A stretch of DNA of 64,000 bases from DASQFQ01 sp963811595 (lineage in GTDB: Bacteria; Actinomycetota; Thermoleophilia; Solirubrobacterales; Solirubrobacteraceae), in the NCBI GenBank assembly GCA_963811595.1, contig CAWERW010000014.1:1-64000 (forward strand). Reading direction: 5' to 3'. Below the pieces are notes generated by a model that did no database searches, was not told the origin of the DNA, and saw nothing but the letters and a program-made list of their open reading frames with translations. Both the position numbers and the translations under genes were made by a program. Below are positions 18,660-26,984 of the stretch, in pieces (the stretch's first letter is position 1; each line of letters starts with the position of its first letter).

Positions 18660-19396
18660 CGGAGCAGGCGGCCCTCCATGCCGCCCGCGACCGTGACGAG
18701 CTCACCGGTGACGTGGCCCGCGGCGGTCTCGGAGCACAGCCAGGCCACGGTGCGCGCGACGTCCTCGGCGCTCGCGACCTTGCGCAGCGGCATCGTCGCG
18801 GTGACGCGCTCGACGACGGCGTCGGTCAGCGACGCCTCGGTCATCGGGGACACGGTCCAGCCCGGCGCGACGGCGTTGACCCGTGCCGGCGCCAGCTCGT
18901 TCTTGAGCGACAGCAGCAGGCCGTGGCCGATCGCGGCCTTCGCGGCCGCGTAGTCGGCGTGGCCGGCCTCGCCGAAGCGCCCGGCGGTCGAGCCGATGAG
19001 GACGAGCGCGCCCGGCCCGCCGGCGAGCCCGCGCGCGAACGCCCGCGCGGTCAGGAACGTCGCGGTCAGGTTGCCGTCGAGCGTCGCGCGCCAGCGCTCG
19101 AGCGGGAGCGAGGCCACCGGCACGTCCTCGCTCGGCCACACGCCGGCGTTGGCGACGCACAGCTCGACCGGGCCGGCGTCGGAGAACAGCGCGGCGACCT
19201 CGTCCTCGTCGCGCAGGTCGGCGCCGACCGCGATCCCGCCGACCTCCTCGGCGAGCGCGCGCGCCGCGTCGGCGTTGCGGTGGTAGTGGGCGACGACCTC
19301 GACGCCCTCGGCGGCGAGCGTGCGCGCGACGGCCTGGCCGATGCCGCCCGAGGCGCCCGTGACGAGCGCCCGCTTGCCGCCGAGGCCGAGATCCAC
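18656..19396 (-). CDS. SDR-family oxidoreductase
   Basis: 246 residues of a classical short-chain dehydrogenase. Motifs: TGASGGIGQ (NAD(P) binding), NAG (VANAGVW), catalytic Ser in LIGSTAGRFG, and YAAAK (Tyr-x-x-x-Lys). The order matches FabG-like enzymes; substrate unknown. GTG at 19396 lies two bases after the stop of the ECF sigma gene, so the two are an operon and the SDR may be co-expressed under that sigma factor's control. Confidence 0.88.
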   Translation of the reverse strand: MDLGLGGKRALVTGASGGIGQAVARTLAAEGVEVVAHYHRNADAARALAEEVGGIAVGADLRDEDEVAALFSDAGPVELCVANAGVWPSEDVPVASLPLERWRATLDGNLTATFLTARAFARGLAGGPGALVLIGSTAGRFGEAGHADYAAAKAAIGHGLLLSLKNELAPARVNAVAPGWTVSPMTEASLTDAVVERVTATMPLRKVASAEDVARTVAWLCSETAAGHVTGELVTVAGGMEGRLLR

Positions 19397-19398
19397 GG

Positions 19399-19890
19399 CT
19401 ACTCGCCGACGGCCTCGGCCACGCGGTTGCGGCCGCGGTAGAGGCGGCTCATGATCGTGCCGACGGGCACCTCGAGCGCGTCGGCCGCCTCCTGGTAGCT
19501 GAGCCCCGCGACGTCGACGGCGGCGAGCGCGTCGCGCTGGTCGTCGGGCAGCGCGGCGATCGCGGAGAACACCTCGCGCGCGGCGAGCACGGACAGCGGC
19601 GCCACCGCGGCGGGCGCGGCCAGCCGCTCCTCGGACTCCTCGAGCGGGGCGGTCCGGGGCCGCCGGTCGCGCTTGCGCAGCGACGAGATGTAGGTGTTGC
19701 GGAGCACGGCGAGCAGGTAGGGCAGCGTGTCCTCGCGGGACCCGATCATCCGCTTCTTCGAGAGCACGCGTGTGTACGTCTCCTGCACGAGGTCCTCGGC
19801 GTCCTCGCGCGAGCCGCACAGCGCCCACGCCGCGCGGTACAGGCGGTCGATGTGGTCGCCGAGCGCTTCACGTTCCAGCTCAGGGGTCAC
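19399..19890 (-). CDS. ECF-type RNA polymerase sigma factor
   Basis: 163 residues. Region 2: HIDRLYRAAWALCGSREDAEDLVQETYTRVLSKK (core binding and -10 recognition). Region 4: DVAGLSYQEAADALEVPVGTIMSRLYRGRNRVAEA (HTH for -35 recognition). The linker is acidic. No anti-sigma gene follows; the next gene is the SDR. The orphan anti-sigma-like gene at 26984 could be a distant partner, but this is only a guess. It is divergent from the Ca-binding-repeat gene, with a 63-bp gap. Confidence 0.9.
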   Translation of the reverse strand: MTPELEREALGDHIDRLYRAAWALCGSREDAEDLVQETYTRVLSKKRMIGSREDTLPYLLAVLRNTYISSLRKRDRRPRTAPLEESEERLAAPAAVAPLSVLAAREVFSAIAALPDDQRDALAAVDVAGLSYQEAADALEVPVGTIMSRLYRGRNRVAEAVGE

Positions 19891-19953
19891 GTGGCCTGGA
19901 CCATCTCAGAACGAGGCACGGAATAACCACGACCCCGCGGCGTCAAGAGCGGC

Positions 19954-20916
19954 ATGGAACACACACACCGCACCATCCGCGCCCGCCGCACCGCCGCCCT
20001 CGTGGCTGCGGCGGCGGCCGCCGCCCTCGCCCTGCCCGGCGCCGCGAGCGCCGCCGTGACGGGCGCCGTCTCCGGCGACACCGCGAGCCTCACGGGTGAC
20101 GCCGCCGCCGACAACATCGTCATCTCGACGAGCGGCGCGAACCTGCGGCACAACCTGACCGGGTTCAACAGCGACATCGACTTCGACTCGGTGCAGGCCG
20201 GCGATCAGACGCTGACCGCCGCCGGGACGCTGACGATCAACGGCGGCGACGGCGACGACAACATCGTCGGCGGCCCCGCGGCCGACGCCCTGATCGGCGG
20301 CAACGGCAGCGACCGCATGACCGGCTTCACCGGCAACGACACCGGCGACGGCGGTGCGGGCAACGACGTCTTCGTCTGGAACAACGGCGACGGCACGGAC
20401 ACGAACGACGGCGGCGACGGGGCCGACGAGCAGGTCATGAACGGCCGCAACACCACCGACGACATGACGGTCAAGGCCCCGGTGGCCGGCCGCGTCCGCT
20501 TCGACCGCCTCGCACCGGGCCCGTTCGGGCTCGACATGGGCACGATGGAGCGCCTGACGCTCAACACCGTCCAGGGTGACGACAAGCTCGTCACCGACGC
20601 GGGCATCACGCTCCCGATCACCGTCGACGCGGGCGCGGGCACGGACGCCATCACCACCGGCGACGGCGCCGACCTCGTTCAGGGCGGCGAGGGCGTCGAC
20701 ACGCTCAACGGCGGCGCCGGCGGCGACCGCATCCTCGGCAACCCGGGCAACGACGTCATGAACGGCAACGCCGGCGACGACGTGCTGGTGTGGAACAACG
20801 GCGACGGCACCGACGACATGAACGGCGACGACGGCCTCGACCGGATCGAGGACAACCTCGGCGCGGCCGGCGGACGACTCGCAGCTCAAGGTCGTGGGCG
20901 GCAAGGTCCGCTATGA
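19954..20916 (+). CDS. Secreted RTX-like calcium-binding-repeat protein, N-terminal part (frameshifted)
   Basis: The frame encodes a signal peptide (ending PGAASAA) and repeated Gly-Asp nonapeptide-like motifs such as GGDGDDNIVGG, IGGNGSDRMTG and GGAGGDRILGNPGNDVMNG, the Ca-binding beta-roll pattern of hemolysin-type repeats. A larger unit recurs: VFVWNNGDGTD.., then a domain with FDR..PGPFGL. Meaningful sequence ends near residue 306; the last residues after GAAGG are out of frame, and the protein resumes in the next forward frame at about 20872. The two ORFs were very likely one 573-residue protein. Confidence 0.8.
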   Translation: MEHTHRTIRARRTAALVAAAAAAALALPGAASAAVTGAVSGDTASLTGDAAADNIVISTSGANLRHNLTGFNSDIDFDSVQAGDQTLTAAGTLTINGGDGDDNIVGGPAADALIGGNGSDRMTGFTGNDTGDGGAGNDVFVWNNGDGTDTNDGGDGADEQVMNGRNTTDDMTVKAPVAGRVRFDRLAPGPFGLDMGTMERLTLNTVQGDDKLVTDAGITLPITVDAGAGTDAITTGDGADLVQGGEGVDTLNGGAGGDRILGNPGNDVMNGNAGDDVLVWNNGDGTDDMNGDDGLDRIEDNLGAAGGRLAAQGRGRQGPL

Positions 20917-21673
20917 CCGCGTCAACGCCCCGTTCGGGCTCAACATCGCCAGCAGCGAGGTGTTCGAGCTCAACACGTTCGGCGGCAACGACACGCTCGA
21001 CGTCTCGCCCGGCGTCGGCGCGCTGATCGCCGTGGTGGCCGACGCCGGCAGCGGCGACGACCGCTTCACCGGCAGCGACGGCCCCGAGACGTTCTTCGGC
21101 GGCTCCGGCAACGACGCGCTCGACGGCGGCGCCGGCCTCGGCGACGTGCTCGACGGCCAGGAGGGCGACGACGTCCTCAGCGTCCGCGACGGCGCGCCGG
21201 ACCTCGCCCGCGGCGGCATCGGCAACGACTCCGCGACCGCCGACTTCACCGATGTGCTCGTCGACGTCGAGAACCGCGTCGTCGACGCCGGGCCGGACAC
21301 GCAGGCCACCGCCGCGCGCGTCCTGACCCGCCGCGTGACGTCGAAGCTCAAGAAGGGCATCTACAAGGCGAAGATCCGCGTCGAGTGCCCGGCCTCCGAG
21401 ACCGGCGGCTGCGCGGGCACGCTCGTGCTGCGGACGGCGAGCAAGATCAACGTCCGCGGCGTGAAGGTCAACGTCCTCGTCGGCAGCCGGCGGTTCGACC
21501 TCGACGCCGGCCAGCGCCGGAACGTCACCGTGACGTTGCCCAGGCGCGTGCGCAACATCAGCCGCCGCGGCACCCTGCGGCTGCGCGCGACGACGACGAG
21601 CCGCGACGCGACGGGCAACTTCGCCCAGCGCAGCTCGAACGTCGTGGTGAAGCTCAAGCCGGTCAGGCGCTAG
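20894..21673 (+). CDS. Secreted RTX-like calcium-binding-repeat protein, C-terminal part (frameshifted)
   Basis: This frame continues the protein of 19954. Coding meaning resumes around 20872 with DDSQLKVVGGKVRYDRVNAPFGL, matching the earlier repeat (VRFDRLAPGPFGL). More Gly-Asp repeats follow (GGSGNDALDGGAG, GQEGDDVLSV), then a basic C-terminal beta-rich domain with two Cys (VECPASETGGCAG) and a tail ending VVVKLKPVRR. Removing one G near 20868-20874 restores a single frame. The 3' end overlaps the convergent ppk gene by 11 bp. Confidence 0.75.
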   Translation: MGGKVRYDRVNAPFGLNIASSEVFELNTFGGNDTLDVSPGVGALIAVVADAGSGDDRFTGSDGPETFFGGSGNDALDGGAGLGDVLDGQEGDDVLSVRDGAPDLARGGIGNDSATADFTDVLVDVENRVVDAGPDTQATAARVLTRRVTSKLKKGIYKAKIRVECPASETGGCAGTLVLRTASKINVRGVKVNVLVGSRRFDLDAGQRRNVTVTLPRRVRNISRRGTLRLRATTTSRDATGNFAQRSSNVVVKLKPVRR

Positions 21674-23777
21674 TCGCCTGAGCGGCCTCCGGGGCACGCG
21701 CCGCGTGCCCCTTGAGCAGCTCGCGCTGCACGTTGCGGGGCTCCGGGCCCTGCGGCGTGCGGCGCGTCCAGCTGCCGTCCTCCTGCAGCTCCCACGCGTT
21801 CGTGTCGTCCGCGAAGCAGCGCTCGAGCGTGTCGAGGAGGTCATCGCGCAGCGCGGGGTCGCGCACCGGGGCCAGCAGCTCCACCCGGGTGTCGAGGTTG
21901 CGCGGCATCAGGTCCGCGGAGCCGATGTAGATCTGGCGGGTGGTGTCGCGCTCGAAGGCGAAGATCCGCGAGTGCTCGAGGAAGCGCCCGACGATCGAGA
22001 CGACGCGGATGTTCTCCGACACGCCGGCGACGCCGGGGCGCAGGCAGCAGATGCCGCGGATGTTGAGGTCCACGGGGACGCCGGCCTGGGACGCGGCGTA
22101 CAGCGCGCGGATGCACCGCCGGTCGACGAGCGAGTTCATCTTCAGCGCGATCCGCGCGTGCTTGCCCTCCTGGTGGGCCTGGATCGTGCGCTCGATCTCG
22201 GCCAGGATCCCGTCGCGCAGATGGGCGGGCGCCACGAGCACCTGGCGGTAGCGGCGCGGGCGCGCGAAGCCGGTGAGGAAGTTGAACATGTCGGCGACGT
22301 CGGCGCCGATGCGGGGATCGCAGGTCAGCAGGCCGAAGTCGGTGTAGAGCCGGGCGGTCTTCTGGTGGTAGTTGCCGGTGCCGACGTGGACGTAGTTGCG
22401 CACCCCGTCGCCCTCGCGGCGCACGATCAGGATGCACTTCGCGTGCGTCTTGAGCGCGGGCAGGCCGTAGACGACGTGCACGCCCGCCTCCTCCAGCGCG
22501 CGCGCCCAGCCGATGTTCGCGCGCTCGTCGAAGCGGGCCTTGAGCTCGACCAGGCAGACCGCCTGCTTGCCGCGCTCGGCGGCGCGGATCAGCGCCGGGA
22601 CGAGCGGGGAGTCGTCGCTCGTGCGGTACACGGTCTGCTTGATCGCGAGCACGTCGGGGTCGGAGACCGCCTCCTCGACGAGCCGCTCGACCGAGGTGGA
22701 GAACGAGTCGTAGGGGTGGTGCAGCAGGATGTCGCCCTCGCGCATCGCGCCCATGAGGTCGGGCGACTCGGACTCCTGCGCCTGCAGGCGCGGCTGGGTG
22801 ACCGGCGTCCACGGCGGGTCCCGCAGCTCCGGGAACCCGGGCATCTTCACGATCTCCCAGAGGTCGTTGAGGTCGAGCGGGCCGTCGATCGCGAACACGT
22901 CCTCCGGCTCGGCCTCGAGCGCGCGCACGAGCTGCTCGCGCATCTCCTTGCTCATCCCGCCCTCGATCTCGACGCGCACGACCTCGCCGAAGCGGCGGCG
23001 CCGCAGCTCGTCCTCGACCGCCTGCAGGAGGTCGTCGGCCTCGTCGGAGACCGTGAAGTCGGCGTCGCGCGTGACGCGGAAGACCGCGGTGTCGACGATC
23101 TCCATGCCCGGGAAGAGCTGGTCGAGGTGCTTGGCGATCAGCTCCTCGAGCGGGACGAAGGTGCGGCCGTCGGCGAGCGGCACGAAGCGCGGCAGCATCT
23201 CCGTCGGCACCTTCACGCGCGCGAAGACCTGGTTGTGGCTGACCGGGTCGTGCACCACCACGCCGAGCGACAGCGAGAGGTTCGAGATGTACGGGAACGG
23301 CCGGCCGAGCCCGACCGCGAGCGGCGTCAGGACCGGGAAGATCTGGCGGCGGAAGCGCTCGTCGAGGCGCTCGCGCTCGTCGGCGGAGACGTTGTCGAGG
23401 CGGACGATCCGGATCCCGTGCTCCTCGAGCGCGGGGCGCAGCTCGTCCTGCAGCACGCGCGCCTGGCGCGCCGTGTGGTCGGCGACCACACGGCGGATCG
23501 CGTCGAGCGTCTCGCGCGGGGTGCGCCCGTCCTGCAGCGGGGTCTCGATGCCGGCGTCGACCTGGTCGTGCAGGCCGGCGACGCGGACCATGAAGAACTC
23601 GTCGAGGTTGTTCGCGGCGATCGCGACGAACTTCAGCCGCTCGAGCAGCGGCACGGCGGGATCCTCGGAGAGCTCGATGACCCGCTGGTTGAACTCCAGC
23701 CACGAGAGCTCGCGGTTGAAGTAGAGCCCGGGGTCTTCCAGATCGACCTCGTGGGCCGTGGTCTCGAGAGTGCTCAC
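21663..23777 (-). CDS. ppk: Polyphosphate kinase 1
   Basis: 704 residues, the normal PPK1 length. N-terminal domain starts YFNRELSWLEFNQRVIELSED, followed by the head domain and the two C-terminal PLD-like domains. The phosphohistidine region LKTHAKCILIVRR and YVHVGTGNYHQKTARLYTDFGLLT hold the catalytic histidines; MNSLVDRRCIRALYAASQAGV is also typical. It polymerises the ATP gamma-phosphate into polyphosphate, reversibly, in the cytosol or at the membrane. GTG at 23777 overlaps the ppx stop by four bases, so ppx-ppk form an operon for making and degrading polyphosphate. Confidence 0.95.
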   Translation of the reverse strand: MSTLETTAHEVDLEDPGLYFNRELSWLEFNQRVIELSEDPAVPLLERLKFVAIAANNLDEFFMVRVAGLHDQVDAGIETPLQDGRTPRETLDAIRRVVADHTARQARVLQDELRPALEEHGIRIVRLDNVSADERERLDERFRRQIFPVLTPLAVGLGRPFPYISNLSLSLGVVVHDPVSHNQVFARVKVPTEMLPRFVPLADGRTFVPLEELIAKHLDQLFPGMEIVDTAVFRVTRDADFTVSDEADDLLQAVEDELRRRRFGEVVRVEIEGGMSKEMREQLVRALEAEPEDVFAIDGPLDLNDLWEIVKMPGFPELRDPPWTPVTQPRLQAQESESPDLMGAMREGDILLHHPYDSFSTSVERLVEEAVSDPDVLAIKQTVYRTSDDSPLVPALIRAAERGKQAVCLVELKARFDERANIGWARALEEAGVHVVYGLPALKTHAKCILIVRREGDGVRNYVHVGTGNYHQKTARLYTDFGLLTCDPRIGADVADMFNFLTGFARPRRYRQVLVAPAHLRDGILAEIERTIQAHQEGKHARIALKMNSLVDRRCIRALYAASQAGVPVDLNIRGICCLRPGVAGVSENIRVVSIVGRFLEHSRIFAFERDTTRQIYIGSADLMPRNLDTRVELLAPVRDPALRDDLLDTLERCFADDTNAWELQEDGSWTRRTPQGPEPRNVQRELLKGHAARAPEAAQATSA

Positions 23778-24661
23778 TCCGCGTCCGATGCTAACGCGCC
23801 CCCGAGCTCCAGGAGGACACCTTCTCGTAAACCGCCGCGGCCGATCCGCAGCGGCCGCCCGAGCGCGGCCGACGCGGCGTCGAGCACGGTCAGCCCGGCC
23901 GGCATCAGCGCCACGCGCACGCGGTCGAGCGAGAGGCGGCGGGCGACGTCTTCGGCCGGCTCGCTCGACAGCACGCGCATCGCGCGCTCGAGCGACTCGG
24001 GGTCGAGCACGGCGCCGACGAGCCGGCGCAGCGACGCCGCACTGCCGCCGACCGCCACGGCCGCGTCGACCGGGGGCAGCGCGAGCCCCTCGAAGACGCC
24101 ATGCGCGTGCTCGCGCATCGCGTGCAGCTCGGCCGCCGCGGGCGGGTCGGTGTGGCAGTAGCCGTCGGCGAGCATCCCCGAGCCGACGCGGAAGGACTCC
24201 GACCACGTCGCGCCCTCGCTCAGCGTCCCGATCGCGAGCTCGGTGGAGCCGCCGCCGACGTCGACGACGCCGATGCGGCCGGGCAGCGGCTCGCCGAGCG
24301 TGCGGGTGGCGCCGAGGAACGCCAGCCGCGCCTCCTCGCCGCCGTCGAGCACCTCGACGTCGACGCCGCAGTCGCTCCGCAGCGCCGCGGTGAACTCGCT
24401 CGCGTTGGCGGCGCCGCGGATCGCCGCCGTGGCGACCACGCGCAGCGACGCGCCGCCGAGCTGCTCGACCAGGTCCCGCTGCTCGGTCACGACCGCAGCG
24501 ACCTCCGCGATCTTCTCGCGCGAGATCTCGCCGCCCCGCAGGCCCTGGCCGATGCGCGTGAACGCGCGGCGCTGGAGCACCTCGCGGAGGTGCCCGTCTT
24601 CGACGTCGGCGACCAGCACGCGCGTCGTGTTGGACCCGATGTCGATGCAGGCGCAGAGCAT
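23774..24661 (-). CDS. ppx: Ppx/GppA-family exopolyphosphatase, short form
   Basis: 295 residues: the two-domain ASKHA ATPase-like core. Motifs: CIDIGSNTTRVLVADV (phosphate-1), VVATAAIRGAAN, DGGEEARLAFLGA, VVDVGGGSTELAIG (phosphate-2), and AVGGSAASL. It lacks the C-terminal HD-like domains of about 500-residue Ppx. It would release phosphate from polyphosphate ends or from pppGpp. It is the first gene of ppx-ppk, and its product opposes that of ppk. A decayed HD-type Ppx C-terminus is present at 57565. Confidence 0.92.
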   Translation of the reverse strand: MLCACIDIGSNTTRVLVADVEDGHLREVLQRRAFTRIGQGLRGGEISREKIAEVAAVVTEQRDLVEQLGGASLRVVATAAIRGAANASEFTAALRSDCGVDVEVLDGGEEARLAFLGATRTLGEPLPGRIGVVDVGGGSTELAIGTLSEGATWSESFRVGSGMLADGYCHTDPPAAAELHAMREHAHGVFEGLALPPVDAAVAVGGSAASLRRLVGAVLDPESLERAMRVLSSEPAEDVARRLSLDRVRVALMPAGLTVLDAASAALGRPLRIGRGGLREGVLLELGGALASDAE

Positions 24662-24692
24662 TCGGCGCGAGCGATGTTGCCATGATGGATCG

Positions 24693-25547
24693 GTGACCGC
24701 GATCGAGGTGGAGGGCCTGCGGAAGGTCTACGGCGAGCACGAGGCGGTGCAGGGCATCGACTTCGAGGTGCGCCGCGGCGAGGTGTTCGGCCTGCTCGGC
24801 CCAAACGGGGCGGGCAAGACGACGACCGTCGAGATCCTCGAGGGCTACCGCCGCCGGAGCGCCGGCCGCGTGTCCGTGCTCGGCCGCGACCCCGCCGAGC
24901 GCGACCACGAGCTGCGGACGCGGATGGGCATCGTGCTGCAGAGCTCGGGCATCTACCAGTACCTGACCGTGCGCGAGTCGGTCGCGCACTGGGCCGGCTT
25001 CTACCCGCGGCCGCGCGACGTCGACGAGGTCGTCTCGATCGTCGGCCTCGAGGACTCGGCGGACCAGCGTGCGAACAAGCTGTCGGGCGGCCAGCAGCGC
25101 CGGCTCGACCTCGCGCTCGCGCTGGTCGGCGACCCCGAGCTGATCTTCCTCGACGAGCCGACCACCGGCTTCGACCCCGCCGCGCGGCGCAACGCGTGGG
25201 GCACCGTGCGCTCGCTCAAGGAGCTCGGCAAGACGGTGCTGCTGACGACGCACTACCTCGACGAGGCGCAGGCGCTCGCCGACCGCGTGGCGATCATCAA
25301 GGACGGGCGCATCCTCGCCGCGGGCCCGCCCGCCTCGCTGGGCGCCGGCGCGGGCCGCTCGCTCGTGTCGTGGCGCGGGCCGGACGGCGTGCCGCACACG
25401 CGCGAGACCGACGACCCGACGGCGCTGCTGCACGAGCTGACCGGCGAGGCGCTGGCGCGCGGCGAGCGGCTCGACGAGCTGAGCGTGTCGCGGCCCAGCC
25501 TCGAAGAGGTCTACCTCGAGCTGACGGCGGAGGCCGACTCCCAGTGA
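24693..25547 (+). CDS. ABC transporter ATP-binding protein (drug/ABC-2 exporter type)
   Basis: 284 residues. Walker A GPNGAGKTTT, Q-loop VLQSSGIY, signature LSGGQQRRLDLA, Walker B LIFLDEPTTG, and the H-loop TTHYLDEA are all intact. The C-terminal extension after AAGPPASLGAG is typical of DrrA/CcmA-like subunits of ABC-2 exporters. GTG at 24693 is the only suitable start near the divergent ppx gene. The last bases GTGA overlap the permease gene, making a two-gene exporter. Confidence 0.92.
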   Translation: MTAIEVEGLRKVYGEHEAVQGIDFEVRRGEVFGLLGPNGAGKTTTVEILEGYRRRSAGRVSVLGRDPAERDHELRTRMGIVLQSSGIYQYLTVRESVAHWAGFYPRPRDVDEVVSIVGLEDSADQRANKLSGGQQRRLDLALALVGDPELIFLDEPTTGFDPAARRNAWGTVRSLKELGKTVLLTTHYLDEAQALADRVAIIKDGRILAAGPPASLGAGAGRSLVSWRGPDGVPHTRETDDPTALLHELTGEALARGERLDELSVSRPSLEEVYLELTAEADSQ

Positions 25548-26356
25548 CGGAGCACGCGATCGATCGCGGCCGCTCACGCGGCGACGACGCCACGCGCGGC
25601 GACGGGGCACCCGCCTGGCGCGGGCTGGCGTGGCGCCAGTACCGGCTGGAGCGCAAGATGTTCTGGCGCAACCCCAGCGCGGCCTTCTTCAACTTCCTGC
25701 TGCCGCTCCTGTTCCTCGGCTGGTTCGGCGCGATCTTCGCGGGCGAGACCGACCAGCTCGAGATCCTCGTGCCCGGCATCGCGGGCATGGCCGTGATGTC
25801 GACGACGTTCAACGCGCTGGCGTTCAACCTCACGGGGCTGCGCGAGCTCGGGATCCTCAAGCGCATGCGCGGGACGCCCCTGCCCACCTCGGCCTACCTC
25901 GCCGGGATCGCCGGCAACGCCATCACCAACACCGGGCTGCAGATCCTCATCATCACGGGTACCGGTCACCTGCTGTTCGGGCTCGACTGGCCGCAGAACT
26001 GGCTGTCGCTCGCCGTCTTCGTGGTCGTCGGCGTGATCTGCTTCGCCTCGCTCGGCGTCGCGCTGTCGCACGCGATCCCGAACCTCGACGCCGCGCCGGC
26101 GTACGTCAACGCGGTGTTCCTGCCGATGATCTTCATCTCCGGCGTCTTCTACGACGAGAACGTCGCACCCGAGGTGATCGGCGACATCGCGAAGGTCTTG
26201 CCGCTCAAGTACCTCATCGACGGTCTCCAGGGCGCGATGGTGGCCGGCGAGGGCGTCGCCGACAACGCCCTCGCGCTGGTCATGCTCGCCGCGTGGTCCG
26301 TGGTCGGCATCGCGCTCGCGATCCGCGGCTTCTCCTGGGAAGCCCGCGAGCGCTAA
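25544..26356 (+). CDS. ABC-2 type transporter permease
   Basis: 270 residues with a hydrophilic N-terminus and six membrane helices (for example FFNFLLPLLFLGWFGAIF, VPGIAGMAVMSTTFNALAF, LQILIITGTGHLLFG, SLAVFVVVGVICFASLGVAL, YVNAVFLPMIFISGVFY, NALALVMLAAWSVVGIALAI). FYDENVAPEVIGDIAKVLPLKYLIDGLQGAM is the typical ABC-2 extracellular/pre-helix segment. With the preceding ATPase it would export a drug, lipid or polymer. The stop TAA shares its last base with the left REP repeat. Confidence 0.9.
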   Translation: MTEHAIDRGRSRGDDATRGDGAPAWRGLAWRQYRLERKMFWRNPSAAFFNFLLPLLFLGWFGAIFAGETDQLEILVPGIAGMAVMSTTFNALAFNLTGLRELGILKRMRGTPLPTSAYLAGIAGNAITNTGLQILIITGTGHLLFGLDWPQNWLSLAVFVVVGVICFASLGVALSHAIPNLDAAPAYVNAVFLPMIFISGVFYDENVAPEVIGDIAKVLPLKYLIDGLQGAMVAGEGVADNALALVMLAAWSVVGIALAIRGFSWEARER

Positions 26357-26390
26357 CCCTCAAGTAGGGGTCAGACCCCTGGTTGAGGGT
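26356..26390 (+). repeat. REP-like palindromic repeat, left copy
   Basis: Outer stem ACCCTCAA/TTGAGGGT (26356-26363 with 26383-26390), mismatched pair of bases GT/GG, inner stem AGGGGTC/GACCCCT (26366-26372 with 26374-26380) around one A. It matches the right copy at all positions except the central base. It could also act as the permease terminator. Confidence 0.8.
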
Positions 26391-26427
26391 GGGGCGAGGT
26401 TGGCGGCGCCGGCGCCTAGTGCGCGAA

Positions 26428-26961
26428 GTGCCCCGACGACCGCGCCAGGAGCTCGCCGGCGGCGTGCATCACGTCTATGCGCGCGGCAACAGGAAGCAAC
26501 CGATCTACACGGATCACCGCGATCGGCGGCGCTACCTCTGGCTGCTTTGTCGCGCCGTCTCCGAGCACCGCTGGCATTGCCTTGCCTACTGCCTGATGCC
26601 GAACCACGTCCATCTTCTGCTCGAGACGCCCGAGCCGAACCTTGGCGCAGGCGTGCAGCTGATCCACGGCAGCTACGCCCGCTGGTTCAACGACCGCCAC
26701 GGGCACGTCGGCCATCTGTTCCAAGCGCGCTTCGGGGCGAACCTGGTCACGACCGACGCGCAACTCGTCGCGGTGGTGCGCTACCTCGCACTCAACCCGG
26801 TGGCGGCAGGACTCTGCGATCGGGCCGACCAATGGCGCTGGGGTAGCTGTTGCGAGCCGCGTCCACCGTGGCTCGACCAAACGCGGTTGCTGCAATACCT
26901 CGGGGCTGAAGGCGGGGATCCGTGGCGCCGCTACGGCGAGTTGACGACAACCCTCAAGTAG
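26428..26961 (+). CDS. REP-associated tyrosine transposase (RAYT, IS200-like Y1 family)
   Basis: 177 residues from GTG at 26428, giving MPRRPRQELAGGVHHVYARGN, the usual RAYT N-terminus; an in-frame TTG lies inside the left repeat. The HUH motif is MPNHVHLLLE, and the catalytic Tyr is likely in GSYARWFNDRHGHVGHLFQARF. YLALNPVAAGLC is typical of the C-terminal part. RAYTs cleave single-stranded DNA at REP hairpins and spread them. The stop TAG (26959-26961) is supplied by the right REP copy. All key residues are present, so it may be active. Confidence 0.9.
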   Translation: MPRRPRQELAGGVHHVYARGNRKQPIYTDHRDRRRYLWLLCRAVSEHRWHCLAYCLMPNHVHLLLETPEPNLGAGVQLIHGSYARWFNDRHGHVGHLFQARFGANLVTTDAQLVAVVRYLALNPVAAGLCDRADQWRWGSCCEPRPPWLDQTRLLQYLGAEGGDPWRRYGELTTTLK

Positions 26962-26984
26962 GGGTCTGACCCCTGGTTGAGGGT
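26950..26984 (+). repeat. REP-like palindromic repeat, right copy
   Basis: Same structure as the left copy: ACCCTCAA/TTGAGGGT outer stem (26950-26957 with 26977-26984), AGGGGTC/GACCCCT inner stem around a T. The outer stem extends one more base pair (A26949/T26985). It contains the transposase stop codon and touches the stop of the convergent anti-sigma-like gene. Confidence 0.8.

Larger units (their letters stand above)
26356..26984 (+). mobile_element. REP-RAYT unit (transposase gene between two REP-like hairpins)
   Basis: A RAYT gene lies between two 35-bp palindromic repeats in direct orientation. The left repeat begins at the last base of the permease stop codon, and the right one ends at the first base of the convergent gene's stop codon (TTA at 26984). 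The interior has lower GC and different codon use (CAACCG, TTGCAATAC), which suggests transfer. No further direct target duplication is seen. Confidence 0.75.

Noticed and set aside
21705..24161. Long plus-strand open frame opposite ppk and ppx
   Set aside because: Antisense to two well-supported genes, with repetitive Arg/Glu/Val/His content typical of GC-rich shadow frames.
26383..26427. TTG 26383 as the transposase start
   Set aside because: It would begin inside the REP hairpin and add an Arg-rich leader; GTG 26428 gives the standard RAYT N-terminus.
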